Assembly (NCBI RefSeq): GCF_001590795.1 | Contig: NZ_JXDL01000001.1 | Location: 6,315,533-6,350,308, forward strand | Direction of reading: 5' to 3' | Length of the DNA: 34,776 bases | From: Bradyrhizobium sp. AT1 | GTDB lineage: Bacteria; Pseudomonadota; Alphaproteobacteria; Rhizobiales; Xanthobacteraceae | In this document: piece after piece, positions 7,808-15,659 of the stretch | How positions within the stretch are numbered: the stretch's first letter is position 1 | Layout of the letters: each line of letters starts with the position of its first letter | The notes under the pieces: model-generated | What the model was told of the DNA's origin: nothing | Seen by the model: the letters and a program-made list of their open reading frames with translations, nothing else | Databases searched by the model: none | Translations under genes and position numbers: made by a program

Positions 7808-10317
7808 GACAGGTTCACCCGCTCGATGCGCACGGCGCACTTCTTGAAATCGGTCTGCAGCGAGATCGGATCTGTGGCGTCCAGCGTCACCTTGTTGATC
7901 AGCTTGGATTCGTCGAACCACGGCACGAAGACGAGGCCGCGCGGCGGCCGGTCGCGGCCGCGCGTTTCGACGCGGGCCCGGATGAAGCCGCGGCGGGAAA
8001 CGACCTTCACCTCGTCGCCACGGCGGAGCTTGGCTTCCGAGGCGTCGTCCGGATGCATGAAGCAGACCGCTTCGGGGAAGGCTTTGTAAAGCTCGGGCAC
8101 GCGGCGCGTCATGGTGCCGGAATGCCAGTGCTCCAGCACACGGCCGGTCGAGAGCCAGAATGGATATTCGTTGTCGGGGGATTCTGCCGGCGGCTCGTAG
8201 GGCAGGGCGAAGATGCGGGCCCTTCCGTCGGGATAGCCGTAGAACTGCACGTCTGTGCCCTGCTTGACGTAGGGATCGCTGCCCTCGCGGAAGCGCCACT
8301 TCGTCTCCTGGCCGTTCACCACGGGCCAGCGCAGGCCGCGTTCCCGGTGATAGGTGTCGAACGGCGCGAGGTCGTGACCATGGCCGCGGCCGAACTGGGC
8401 ATATTCCTCGAACAGGCCCTTGTGCACGTAGAAGCCGAATGCCTTGGATTCGTCGTTGGCGTAGCCGGGCTCGATGTCGCTCACAGGGAATTTGTCGACC
8501 TGGCCGTTCTTGTAGAGCACGTCGAACAGCGTCTTGCCGCGGTATTCGGGCTTCTTGGCGATCAGCTCCTCGGGCCACACTTCCTCAACCTTGAAGCGCT
8601 TGGAGAACTCCATGAGCTGCCAGAGATCGGACTTCGACTCGCCCGGCGCCGAGACGAGCTGATGCCAGAACTGGGTGCGCCGCTCGGCATTGCCGTAGGC
8701 GCCTTCCTTCTCCACCCACATCGCGGTCGGCAGGATCAGGTCGGCGGCAAGCGCGGTGACCGACGGATAGGCGTCCGAGACCACGATGAAATTGTCGGGA
8801 TTGCGGAAGCCCGGATAGGTCTCCTCGTTGGCGTTGGGACCGGCCTGGAGGTTGTTGTTGACCTGCACCCAATAGGCGTTGATCAGGCCGTCCTTCAGCA
8901 TCCGGCTCTGCAGCACGGCGTGCGCGCCGGGCTTGTCGGGAATGGTGCCTTCAGGCAGCTGCCAGATATGCTCGGCGTGGTCGCGATGCGCTTTGTTGGT
9001 CACGACCATGTCGGCCGGCAGCCGGTGCGAGAAGGTGCCGACTTCGCGCGCGGTGCCGCAGGCCGAGGGCTGGCCGGTCAGCGAGAACGGGCTGTTGCCG
9101 GGCGAGGAGATCTTTCCGGTCAGAAGATGGATGTTGTAGACGAGGTTGTTGCACCAGACGCCGCGGGTGTGCTGGTTGAATCCCATGGTCCAGAACGAGA
9201 CGACCTTGGTCTTGGGATCGGCATAGAGCTCGGCGAGTGCCTCGAGCCGGTTCAGCGGCACGCCGGACATTTCTGCCGCCTTCTCCAGCGTGTATTCTGA
9301 GACGAACTTGACGAAATCGTCGTAGCTCATGTCGGTGGAGTCGTTGGCCTTCGCCGCGCCGGTCGCCTTCTTCTGCAGGGGATGCTCGGGCCGCAGGCCG
9401 TAACCGATGTCGGTCTGGCCACGCTTGAACACGGTATGCTTGGCGACGAAGTCCTTGTTGACCCGGCCGGTCTTGATGATGTGGTTGGCGATGGCGTTGA
9501 GGAGGTAGAGGTCGGTCTGCGGCTTGAACACCATGCCGATGTCGGCGAGGTCGAACGAGCGGTGCTCGAACGTCGAGAGCACGGCGACGCGCACGTGCGG
9601 CGCCGAGAGCCGGCGGTCGGCGAGGCGCGTCCACAAAATCGGATGCATCTCCGCCATGTTGGAGCCCCACAGCACGAACGCGTCGGTGGCTTCGATGTCG
9701 TCATAGCAGCCGGGCGGCTCGTCGATGCCGAAGGTGCGCATCATGCCGGCCACGGCCGAAGCCATGCAGTGACGTGCATTGGGATCGATGTTGTTGGTGC
9801 GGAAGCCGGCCTTGAACAGCTTCGAGGCGGCATAGCCTTCCCAGATCGTCCACTGCCCCGAGCCGAACATGGCGACGCCGTTCGGCCCGCGCTTCTTGAT
9901 CGCCTCCTTCCACTTCAGCTCCATGATGTCGAAGGCTTCCGTCCAGGAGATAGGCGAGAATTCGCCGTTCTTGTCGTACTTGCCGTTCGTCTTGCGCAGC
10001 ATCGGCTGCGTCAGCCGGTCGTGGCCGTACATGATCTTGGAGAGGAAGTAGCCCTTGACGCAGTTGAGGCCGCGATTGACCTCGGCCTTGATGTCGCCAT
10101 GGGTGGCGACGACGCGGTTCTCCTTGGTCCCGACCATCACGGAGCAGCCCGTGCCGCAGAAGCGGCAGGCGGCCTTGTCCCATTTCATTTCAGTTGCTTC
10201 GCGCTCGGTCACGAGATTGGCGGCGAGCGCCGGAGCCGGCATGCCGGCGGCGGCGGCCGCGATTGCGGCTGCCTCGAGCTTGAGCATCTGGCGGCGGTCG
10301 AGCTTTGGCGATGTCAT
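7804..10317 (-). CDS. napA: Periplasmic nitrate reductase catalytic subunit NapA, 837 aa
   Basis: NapA reduces nitrate to nitrite in the periplasm with a Mo-bis-MGD cofactor and one 4Fe-4S cluster. The twin-arginine signal (DRRQMLKLEAAAIAAAAAG, residues 7-25) shows Tat export. Cluster ligands are C51, C54, C58 and C86. The molybdenum-ligand cysteine lies in ARHCMASAV. The length fits the family well. The gene follows napD, whose product is the Tat-signal chaperone for NapA, by 16 bp, and overlaps napB by 4 bp. All elements needed for activity are present. Confidence 0.97.
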   Translation of the reverse strand: MTSPKLDRRQMLKLEAAAIAAAAAGMPAPALAANLVTEREATEMKWDKAACRFCGTGCSVMVGTKENRVVATHGDIKAEVNRGLNCVKGYFLSKIMYGHDRLTQPMLRKTNGKYDKNGEFSPISWTEAFDIMELKWKEAIKKRGPNGVAMFGSGQWTIWEGYAASKLFKAGFRTNNIDPNARHCMASAVAGMMRTFGIDEPPGCYDDIEATDAFVLWGSNMAEMHPILWTRLADRRLSAPHVRVAVLSTFEHRSFDLADIGMVFKPQTDLYLLNAIANHIIKTGRVNKDFVAKHTVFKRGQTDIGYGLRPEHPLQKKATGAAKANDSTDMSYDDFVKFVSEYTLEKAAEMSGVPLNRLEALAELYADPKTKVVSFWTMGFNQHTRGVWCNNLVYNIHLLTGKISSPGNSPFSLTGQPSACGTAREVGTFSHRLPADMVVTNKAHRDHAEHIWQLPEGTIPDKPGAHAVLQSRMLKDGLINAYWVQVNNNLQAGPNANEETYPGFRNPDNFIVVSDAYPSVTALAADLILPTAMWVEKEGAYGNAERRTQFWHQLVSAPGESKSDLWQLMEFSKRFKVEEVWPEELIAKKPEYRGKTLFDVLYKNGQVDKFPVSDIEPGYANDESKAFGFYVHKGLFEEYAQFGRGHGHDLAPFDTYHRERGLRWPVVNGQETKWRFREGSDPYVKQGTDVQFYGYPDGRARIFALPYEPPAESPDNEYPFWLSTGRVLEHWHSGTMTRRVPELYKAFPEAVCFMHPDDASEAKLRRGDEVKVVSRRGFIRARVETRGRDRPPRGLVFVPWFDESKLINKVTLDATDPISLQTDFKKCAVRIERVNLS

Positions 10318-10333
10318 GATGGCTCTTCCTGAC

Positions 10334-10648
10334 TCAGGCGGTTTCGATGGCGTGGAAGACCAGCGCTGCGGAATAGACGTTGGGCAGCGATTGGATGGTG
10401 TTGAGCAGGGTGCCGAGGCTGCCGGCGTCGGGCGCTTCGGTCACCACGACGAGCTTGCCGCGCGGATCGCGGCCGTGAATCTCGCAGCCCGGCAGCGCGG
10501 TGATTTCGGCTTCGAGCTCGGCGAGACGCTCGGGACGCGCCTGCACGATGATGCTGGCGATCTCGGCGCCCGGCGGCGCGATGACGCGGTCGGCGCTGAG
10601 CACACGGCCGGTGATCAAGGCGCGGCGATTGAGTGTGGGGTGAGCCAT
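10334..10648 (-). CDS. napD: NapA maturation chaperone NapD, 104 aa
   Basis: NapD binds the Tat signal peptide of NapA and holds it back until the cofactor is inserted. The sequence shows the family pattern: ITGRVLSADRVIAPPGAEIASIIVQARPE, then a central GCEIHGRD turn and a GKLVVVTE strand, with a predicted ferredoxin-like fold. The ATG at 10648 is used because it follows an AGACAGG stretch and gives the usual length; the reading frame extends upstream but overlaps napE. It sits between napE and napA. Confidence 0.92.
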   Translation of the reverse strand: MAHPTLNRRALITGRVLSADRVIAPPGAEIASIIVQARPERLAELEAEITALPGCEIHGRDPRGKLVVVTEAPDAGSLGTLLNTIQSLPNVYSAALVFHAIETA

Positions 10649-10673
10649 GATGCCTGTCTTTCGCTGGTGAGGA

Positions 10674-10856
10674 TCAGTGCTGGGGCGGCGGGCCGGGAGG
10701 GCCGGCAAACATCTGGTAGATCCAGACGCCGAGGCCGTAACTGCCGACGGTTCCGACCGCGAGCACGGGCATCACGACCGCGGTCAGGAACAGGAAGGCG
10801 AAAATTTCCATGCGCTTACGGCGCACGCGCGACATCGCGTCGTCAGGGGCCGACAT
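10674..10856 (-). CDS. napE: NapE small membrane protein, 60 aa
   Basis: NapE is a single-helix membrane protein found at the head of many nap operons; its exact role is not settled. The sequence has a charged N terminus (RVRRKRMEIFAF), one hydrophobic helix (LFLTAVVMPVLAVGTVGSYGLGVWIY) and a short proline-rich tail. GAGAG lies about 6 nt upstream of the ATG at 10856. It is the first gene of napEDABC, 89 bp from the FixK box at 10945-10958. Confidence 0.9.
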   Translation of the reverse strand: MSAPDDAMSRVRRKRMEIFAFLFLTAVVMPVLAVGTVGSYGLGVWIYQMFAGPPGPPPQH

Positions 10857-10944
10857 ATTCGGTCTCTCAGGATGGGATGGGAATCGGGACGGCATCCGGG
10901 CCGTTGCCTTGCTGCACTTCTGATGCAAACGGGCCGTTGCGGCG

Positions 10945-10958
10945 TTGATCTGGATCAA
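10945..10958 (-). promoter_or_regulatory. FixK/FNR-type box controlling napEDABC
   Basis: TTGATCTGGATCAA is a perfect match to the TTGAT-N4-ATCAA consensus for FNR/FixK proteins. Its centre is about 95 bp upstream of the napE start. With the usual -41.5 spacing for activation, transcription would begin near 10910 and give a leader of about 54 nt. FixK2 control of nap in response to low oxygen is established in Bradyrhizobium diazoefficiens. The site also faces the divergent flavin monooxygenase gene at 11120, though at a less typical distance. Confidence 0.88.
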
Positions 10959-11119
10959 GCGCCGGGCCCGTCCCGGTGTCGCAGCGCTGCGCGAGGCGGG
11001 TGCGTGTCGTCCCGCAGGCGAGATATCATCGTCCCGCGCGACGGAATTGTTGCTCCGTAGACAGCAGCGCCTCACCCATTAAGATGACCCTAACCATAAG
11101 AATACGGGAGAGCGACGCC

Positions 11120-12322
11120 ATGAAGTTCGGCATCTTCTACGAGCTGCAACTGCCGCGGCCATGGGTGGCGGGCGACGAGCTCGCCCTCTACCAGAACGCG
11201 CTCTCGCAGATGGAGATCGCCGACAGGCTCGGCTACGACCATGCCTGGGTGGTCGAGCATCACTTCCTCGAGGAATATTCGCACTCGCCCTCGCCGGAAT
11301 CCTTCCTCGCCGCCGCCAGCCAGCGCACCAGCAACATCCGGCTCGGCCACGGCATCCTCCAGCTCACCACCAACCATCCGGCGCGCGTTGCCGAGCGTGT
11401 CGCGGTGCTGGATCTGCTCTCGAACGGCCGCTGCGAGTTCGGCATGGGCGAGAGCGCGTCCATCACCGAGCTCACCCCGTTCGGCCGCGACATGGAGACC
11501 AAGAAAGAGGTGTTCGAGGAGGCGGTGCAGGCGATCTTCCCGATGTTCAGGGATGCCGGCAGCGAGCATCACGGCAAGTATTTCGACATCCCCTTGCGCA
11601 ACGTCGTGCCCAAGCCGGTGCAGAAGCCGCATCCGCCGCTGTGGCTGGCCTGCTCGCAACTGCCGACCATCGAGCGCGCCGGCCGTTACGGTTTTGGCGC
11701 GCTCGGCTTCCAGTTCGTCAGCGCCGACGCCGCGCATGCCTGGGTGCACGCCTATTACAATGCGATGACCAAGCGGCTCTCCAAGCTCGCGGACTACAAG
11801 ATCAACCCGAACATGGCGCTGGTCTCGTTCTTCATGTGCGCCAGGACGGACGAGGAAGCGCGCGCCCGTGCCGACGGCGCCACCTTCTTCCAGTTCGCGT
11901 TGCGCTTCTACGGCGCCTCGCAGAACCGCCAGCGGCCCGCACCTTACACCGTCAACATGTGGGACGAGTACAACAAGTGGAAGCGCGACAACCCCGAGGC
12001 GCAGGAGGCGGCCCTGCGCGGCGGCCTGATCGGCTCGCCCGAGACGATCCGCAGGAAGCTGAAGCGCTTCCAGGCCTCGCATATCGACCAGGTCATCCTG
12101 CTCAACCAGGCCGGCAAGAACAGCCACGAGCACATCTGCGAATCGCTCGAGCTGTTCGGCCGCGAGGTGATGCCGGAATTCCAGAACGATCCGGCGCAGG
12201 CGGCGTGGAAGCAGGGCGTGATGAGCGGCGAGATCCAGCTTGAGGAGATCGATACCGAGGCCTTCACCGACCGCTACGGCAAGCTCGCGATCAACGTCGC
12301 CCCGGCGAGGGCGGCGGGGTAG
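11120..12322 (+). CDS. Luciferase-like (LLM) flavin-dependent monooxygenase, 400 aa
   Basis: The protein opens with MKFGIFYELQLPRPW and shows the bacterial luciferase TIM-barrel pattern: AWVVEHHFLEEYSHSPSPE, then RLGHGILQLTTNHPARVAERVAVLDLLSNGRCEFGMGE, and GLIGSPETIRRKLKRF near the C terminus. Members use reduced flavin and O2; the substrate is unknown. It is clearly distinct from SsuD at 19902. The ATG at 11120 is chosen because GGGAG lies about 8 nt upstream and the family N terminus starts there, although the frame is open further upstream. It is divergent from napE and followed by a palindrome-rich spacer. Confidence 0.88.
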   Translation: MKFGIFYELQLPRPWVAGDELALYQNALSQMEIADRLGYDHAWVVEHHFLEEYSHSPSPESFLAAASQRTSNIRLGHGILQLTTNHPARVAERVAVLDLLSNGRCEFGMGESASITELTPFGRDMETKKEVFEEAVQAIFPMFRDAGSEHHGKYFDIPLRNVVPKPVQKPHPPLWLACSQLPTIERAGRYGFGALGFQFVSADAAHAWVHAYYNAMTKRLSKLADYKINPNMALVSFFMCARTDEEARARADGATFFQFALRFYGASQNRQRPAPYTVNMWDEYNKWKRDNPEAQEAALRGGLIGSPETIRRKLKRFQASHIDQVILLNQAGKNSHEHICESLELFGREVMPEFQNDPAQAAWKQGVMSGEIQLEEIDTEAFTDRYGKLAINVAPARAAG

Positions 12323-12323
12323 T

Positions 12324-12338
12324 GGCGGTTGAGCCGCC
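12324..12338 (+). terminator. Small hairpin just after the LLM monooxygenase
   Basis: GGCGG (12324-12328) and CCGCC (12334-12338) form a 5-bp stem one base after the TAG stop. There is no T run, so termination is uncertain. Confidence 0.25.
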
Positions 12339-12360
12339 CCAGTGCAGCGCGGCGACGTGG

Positions 12361-12512
12361 GCCCCGGCTCAGCAGCGCACCGCTGAAGAAGCGCTGCGCT
12401 GCGTCCGGGGCGCGAGAGCGACAGTAAGGCACGTGTCCCGGACAAGCGGCAACGCGCAAGCGTTGCTGCGCAGAGCCGGGACCCAGAGGCGGCACAAGCC
12501 GGCGTTGCCGGC
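12361..12512. repeat. Cluster of intergenic palindromes (REP-like)
   Basis: Three stem-loops lie in the 250-bp spacer between the LLM gene and the LuxR-type gene. GCCCCGG (12361-12367) pairs with CCGGGGC (12405-12411) around an inner CAGCAGCGC/GCGCTGCG stem. GTCCCGG (12434-12440) pairs with CCGGGAC (12476-12482) around a perfect GCAACGC-GCAA-GCGTTGC hairpin (12449-12466). GCCGGC-GTT-GCCGGC lies at 12498-12512. The GTCCCGG...CCGGGAC framing resembles dispersed palindromic repeats of Bradyrhizobium intergenic DNA and the repeat at 30880-31015. The rest of the spacer shows no gene. Confidence 0.6.
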
Positions 12513-12572
12513 TTTCAGTCAAATCCCCTTGCTGATATCGTCCGCCAAAAGAACGTCTTGCGGAGGAAACCA

Positions 12573-13355
12573 ATGCGGCCCCACGCGATGGCCCTTGATC
12601 CGGCGGCCGGCGATATCACGCCGGCGGTGCTCGCCATCGGCCGGCCTGACTTCCCGAACGTCCTTATCGACACGTTGCGCCGTCAGGCCGCGGTCGGCCA
12701 TTGCATGGTGTTCGCGCTGAACCGCGCCGGTGCTGCGACCTGCCTGCTCGATGCCGGCAACATCCCGACCGGCGGCGATCTCGGCGCCGCCTATGCCGGC
12801 CAGTTCCACGAATCCGATCCAAACCGCGACGCCCTGTTCGAAGCCGAGGGCGGCGCGCCGATCATGCTGCCGTCCTTCGCGCCGCGCATGTACGGCGCGC
12901 GCTATCGCAAGATCTTCTTTTGCGATTCCGGCATCGTCGACAAATGCGCGACCGCGATCTGGACCGGCGACACCTGCTTCTACGTCAACTTCTATCGGAT
13001 CACGGCCCAGGGCCGCTTCAGCGATACCCAGCGTGCACGGCTTCAAACGATCGCGCCGGCGATCGGCGCCAGCGTCGCGCGTCATTTCCAGCAGGCCGCG
13101 ACTGCGACGCCCGACCAGAACCTCGCCGCGTTGTTCGCGGCACGCGCGCCGCTCTCCGCGCTGACACCGCGCGAGCAGGAGGTCTGCCGCCGCATTTTGC
13201 TCGGCTTCAGCTCGGAGGCGATCTCGCAGGCGCTCGGCATCAGCCTGCATTCGACGCTGACCTATCGCAAGCGCGCCTATCAGCGGCTCGGCATTTCCTC
13301 ACAGAACGAATTGTTCGGAATCGTGCTGGGGCTGCTCACGCGTCGCCTCAACTGA
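12573..13355 (+). CDS. LuxR-family helix-turn-helix transcriptional regulator, 260 aa
   Basis: The C-terminal quarter (about residues 190-250) is a LuxR/GerE HTH: LTPREQEVCRRILLGFSSEAISQALGISLHS continuing into a TLTYRKRAYQRLGISSQNELF recognition region. The N-terminal 170 residues are not a typical autoinducer-binding domain that I can recognise, so the signal sensed is unknown. The ATG at 12573 has a strong GGAGG 6 nt upstream; an in-frame TTG at 12558 lies before that site and is less likely. The gene stands alone, between a palindrome cluster and a 10-bp stem-loop, with no obvious linked target. Confidence 0.86.
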   Translation: MRPHAMALDPAAGDITPAVLAIGRPDFPNVLIDTLRRQAAVGHCMVFALNRAGAATCLLDAGNIPTGGDLGAAYAGQFHESDPNRDALFEAEGGAPIMLPSFAPRMYGARYRKIFFCDSGIVDKCATAIWTGDTCFYVNFYRITAQGRFSDTQRARLQTIAPAIGASVARHFQQAATATPDQNLAALFAARAPLSALTPREQEVCRRILLGFSSEAISQALGISLHSTLTYRKRAYQRLGISSQNELFGIVLGLLTRRLN

Positions 13356-13370
13356 GGTGGAGAAAGCAGG

Positions 13371-13406
13371 CGGCCTCAGCCCTGGAAAGGTGATGAGCTG
13401 AGGCCG
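13371..13406 (+). terminator. Stem-loop after the LuxR-type gene
   Basis: CGGCCTCAGC (13371-13380) and GCTGAGGCCG (13397-13406) make a perfect 10-bp stem with a 16-nt loop, 15 bp after the stop. No T run follows, so it may be a processing or Rho-independent-like barrier rather than a classic terminator. The remaining bases to 13554 show nothing else. Confidence 0.4.
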
Positions 13407-13554
13407 CTGATGCTCTGGCACGGAGGCGAATCCAGCCGAGGCAGGGTCATCCTAGGCCGGATTGCGCATCGTCCGATGTTCACATTTGAACGTTCGCGCG
13501 GCGTTGTTCTGCCTGATGCTTTACATCTCGTGAATGGCAGGTTGCGGCGGGGGC

Positions 13555-13803
13555 TCAATTCGCGATCGACCGAAGCGGCAGATTGGTGACGTCGCCCGAC
13601 GGATCGGCCAGATGCGGCGGCCATTCGATCGGCTTGCAGAACAGGCCGCGGCGCTCGATCTCCCTGAACAGGCGATCCGCACGCTGCCTCGCAGGCAGGC
13701 CGATCAACCGCGTGCCGGCCAACGCGTCGGCTTGCACCTCGTTGCGAATGAACTCGTGCATTCGCATGATGAAATGGTCGGAAAGCCCTGCAAACTCGCT
13801 CAT
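13555..13803 (-). CDS. Hypothetical protein, 82 aa
   Basis: The protein begins MSEFAGLSDHFIMRMHEFIRNEV and is mostly helical and charged, with an ARQRADRLFREIERRG segment in the middle and a proline-containing C terminus (KPIEWPPHLADPSG). There is no signal peptide or membrane helix. I do not recognise a family. The ATG at 13803 is the best start by composition, but no good SD precedes it. It follows the small membrane protein gene at 13821-13988 by 17 bp on the same strand, so the two may form an operon. Confidence 0.55.
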   Translation of the reverse strand: MSEFAGLSDHFIMRMHEFIRNEVQADALAGTRLIGLPARQRADRLFREIERRGLFCKPIEWPPHLADPSGDVTNLPLRSIAN

Positions 13804-13820
13804 GATGAAACGCGCACTCG

Positions 13821-13988
13821 CTAGAAGAAAATCCACTCGATCAGGCGCCAGCCGACCCAAAGGATGGCCGCGATCCACGCGGTCATGGCGATGCCCACGG
13901 TGCCGAGGAAGGCCAACCCGACGGCGGTGTCCTTGGTCTCGTGGCGCTTGGCCTTCAGAAGCGTATGCTGGTCGGTCCGCTCGAGCAT
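13821..13988 (-). CDS. Small single-helix membrane protein, 55 aa
   Basis: A charged N terminus (MLERTDQHTLLKAKRHETKDT) leads into one hydrophobic segment (VGLAFLGTVGIAMTAWIAAILWVGW) ending in LIEWIFF. The topology suggests an inner-membrane protein with its N terminus in the cytoplasm. The start at 13988 has an AGGGATGAG stretch directly upstream. No function is recognised. It precedes the 82-aa hypothetical gene and probably shares its transcript. Confidence 0.6.
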   Translation of the reverse strand: MLERTDQHTLLKAKRHETKDTAVGLAFLGTVGIAMTAWIAAILWVGWRLIEWIFF

Positions 13989-14141
13989 CTCATCCCTGCC
14001 TGGTCGCAACGCTATCGAGGGCGGCGTCGCTGGACAAACGCCGGCTCGCATTAACCTCACCGGTCAACCTTACCCGCGCGGCATAGCGGCGGTGTGGTGC
14101 TGCTTGTGATGGTGGCTCAATCAGCCAAAGTGGTTGGCGTG

Positions 14142-14537
14142 TTACTGTGTGAGGGTGCGGATGGAATCCAGCAGCCGCTCGAGACGGTATGGCTTGTGGA
14201 GCATGATGCTCCCTGACACCGGCCGCGGGGCCGAATGGGTGTGCCCGGTGGCATAGATCACGGGAATGGCAGGGTGGCTCTCCCTGCATCTGATTGCGAC
14301 GTCCCACCCGGACAGCGGCCCTGGCAGTTTGACGTCGGTGAAGATGAGGTCCGGTGTGGCTTCAGCGCAGAGCTGCAGCGCGTGCTCCCCGCTCTCGGCT
14401 TGAAGAACTTCGTGTCCGTGGCCCTCCAATATGTCCACGACCACGTCGCGTATCAGGTCTTCGTCTTCAACCACCAGAATCTGCAATTCGTTCTCCCGAC
14501 TGGCACGCTGTGTCTCCGGACCCGCCAGGCTGCCCAT
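14142..14537 (-). CDS. Single-domain response regulator (CheY-like receiver), 131 aa
   Basis: A complete receiver domain fills the protein: acidic pocket E24/D25 in LVVEDED, phosphoacceptor D68 in FTDVKLPG, T97 in YATGH, and K115 in HKPY. There is no output domain, so it should act by protein contact or as part of a phosphorelay. The GxLSGWDVA and ATGHT segments resemble receiver domains often found attached to or near hybrid histidine kinases in rhizobia, but no kinase gene lies nearby. It is divergent from the L,D-transpeptidase gene at 14716 across a 178-bp spacer. Confidence 0.85.
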   Translation of the reverse strand: MGSLAGPETQRASRENELQILVVEDEDLIRDVVVDILEGHGHEVLQAESGEHALQLCAEATPDLIFTDVKLPGPLSGWDVAIRCRESHPAIPVIYATGHTHSAPRPVSGSIMLHKPYRLERLLDSIRTLTQ

Positions 14538-14715
14538 TAAGCTTCGAGTGCTTGGTCGACATCGTCGCGATGTTGAAACGCCGCCATGTTCCGACCGTTC
14601 CGCGTCACTCGCTCCTCATTAACCATCACTGTCGGTTCCAGCTCGAGCGCGATCGCTTCGAAGTTTCTTAAATGTTGCTCGATACCTCTCTTGGGCACAG
14701 TAACCGGGGAAAGAC

Positions 14716-15600
14716 ATGGCTAAGCGAGCCAAACGCGGCAAGAAGGCGGAGACGCTCGCAATCCCGATGGTCGCGCGCGTTGCCATTGGCGCCGTGGCCG
14801 TCGCCGCATTGGGCTATGGTTTGCTGTCCGGCCCGGCGAGCGTGCAACCGACACGGAAGCCGCCCGCGCAGCAGGCCCAGGCATCGTCAACGCCGGTCTA
14901 CGTGGCACCTCCGGTTCGCGCATCAGCGCCGGCCCCGGCACCGGCTCCAATTCCAGTTCCGATCCCGGCGCCGGCAGCGGCGCTGGTCGAACCGCCGAAG
15001 GCCGCTAACGGTCCCGGCGCACTTGTCCGGCAGGTGGTCGACTATGCCAGCCACCAACCGCCGGGCACCGTGATCATCGATACCGGAAACACGTTCCTTT
15101 ATTTCGTCCTGAACGACAGGCAGGCGATGCGCTATGGAATCGGTGTGGGCCGCGAGGGTTTCACATGGTCCGGCGAGCAGACCGTGGCCCGCAAGGCCGA
15201 ATGGCCGGATTGGCACCCGCCTGTCGAGATGATCGGCCGTCAGCCCTATCTGCCGCGGTTCATGGCAGGCGGTCCCGGCAACCCGCTCGGCGCCCGCGCG
15301 ATGTATCTCGGCGAGACCGAATATCGCATTCACGGCACCAACAACCCTGACACGATCGGGAAGCGGGTTTCGTCCGGCTGTATCCGGTTGACCAATGACG
15401 ACGTGACGGACCTCTACGAGCGGGTGAAGGTCGGAGCGAAGGTGATCGTGCTGCCGGCGAGCGCCGCTCGTCGTCCATCCCAGGGAATGCCGGCTGACGC
15501 CGCTTTCCGATTGCCGGACCCGGCATCGTCGTCGAAGCGGCCGCTGGCGGCCAACGCGCAGATGCTGCCGGCGGGATCGAGGATCGCCGAGGCGCGGTAG
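14716..15600 (+). CDS. L,D-transpeptidase (YkuD family), 294 aa
   Basis: YkuD enzymes make 3-3 crosslinks in peptidoglycan or attach proteins to it. An N-terminal basic stretch (MAKRAKRGKKAE) and a membrane helix (about residues 18-37) anchor it in the inner membrane. A Pro/Ala-rich linker (about residues 45-95) spans toward the wall. The catalytic domain ends in the signature H206GTNNP...SSGC222IRLTNDDV, with H206 and C222 intact. The C-terminal 60 residues are low-complexity. GGGGAAAG precedes the ATG at about 4 nt. It is convergent with the TPR gene at 15660. Confidence 0.9.
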   Translation: MAKRAKRGKKAETLAIPMVARVAIGAVAVAALGYGLLSGPASVQPTRKPPAQQAQASSTPVYVAPPVRASAPAPAPAPIPVPIPAPAAALVEPPKAANGPGALVRQVVDYASHQPPGTVIIDTGNTFLYFVLNDRQAMRYGIGVGREGFTWSGEQTVARKAEWPDWHPPVEMIGRQPYLPRFMAGGPGNPLGARAMYLGETEYRIHGTNNPDTIGKRVSSGCIRLTNDDVTDLYERVKVGAKVIVLPASAARRPSQGMPADAAFRLPDPASSSKRPLAANAQMLPAGSRIAEAR

Positions 15601-15659
15601 CTCCCATTCCAGCGAATTCCGACCGCCGCGCTGAAAAGCACAAAGCGCCTTCCATCGCG

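Noticed and set aside
14619..14626. TTAACCAT between the response regulator and the L,D-transpeptidase
   Set aside because: A single half-site with no TTAA partner at the right spacing; by itself too weak to call a CtrA site.
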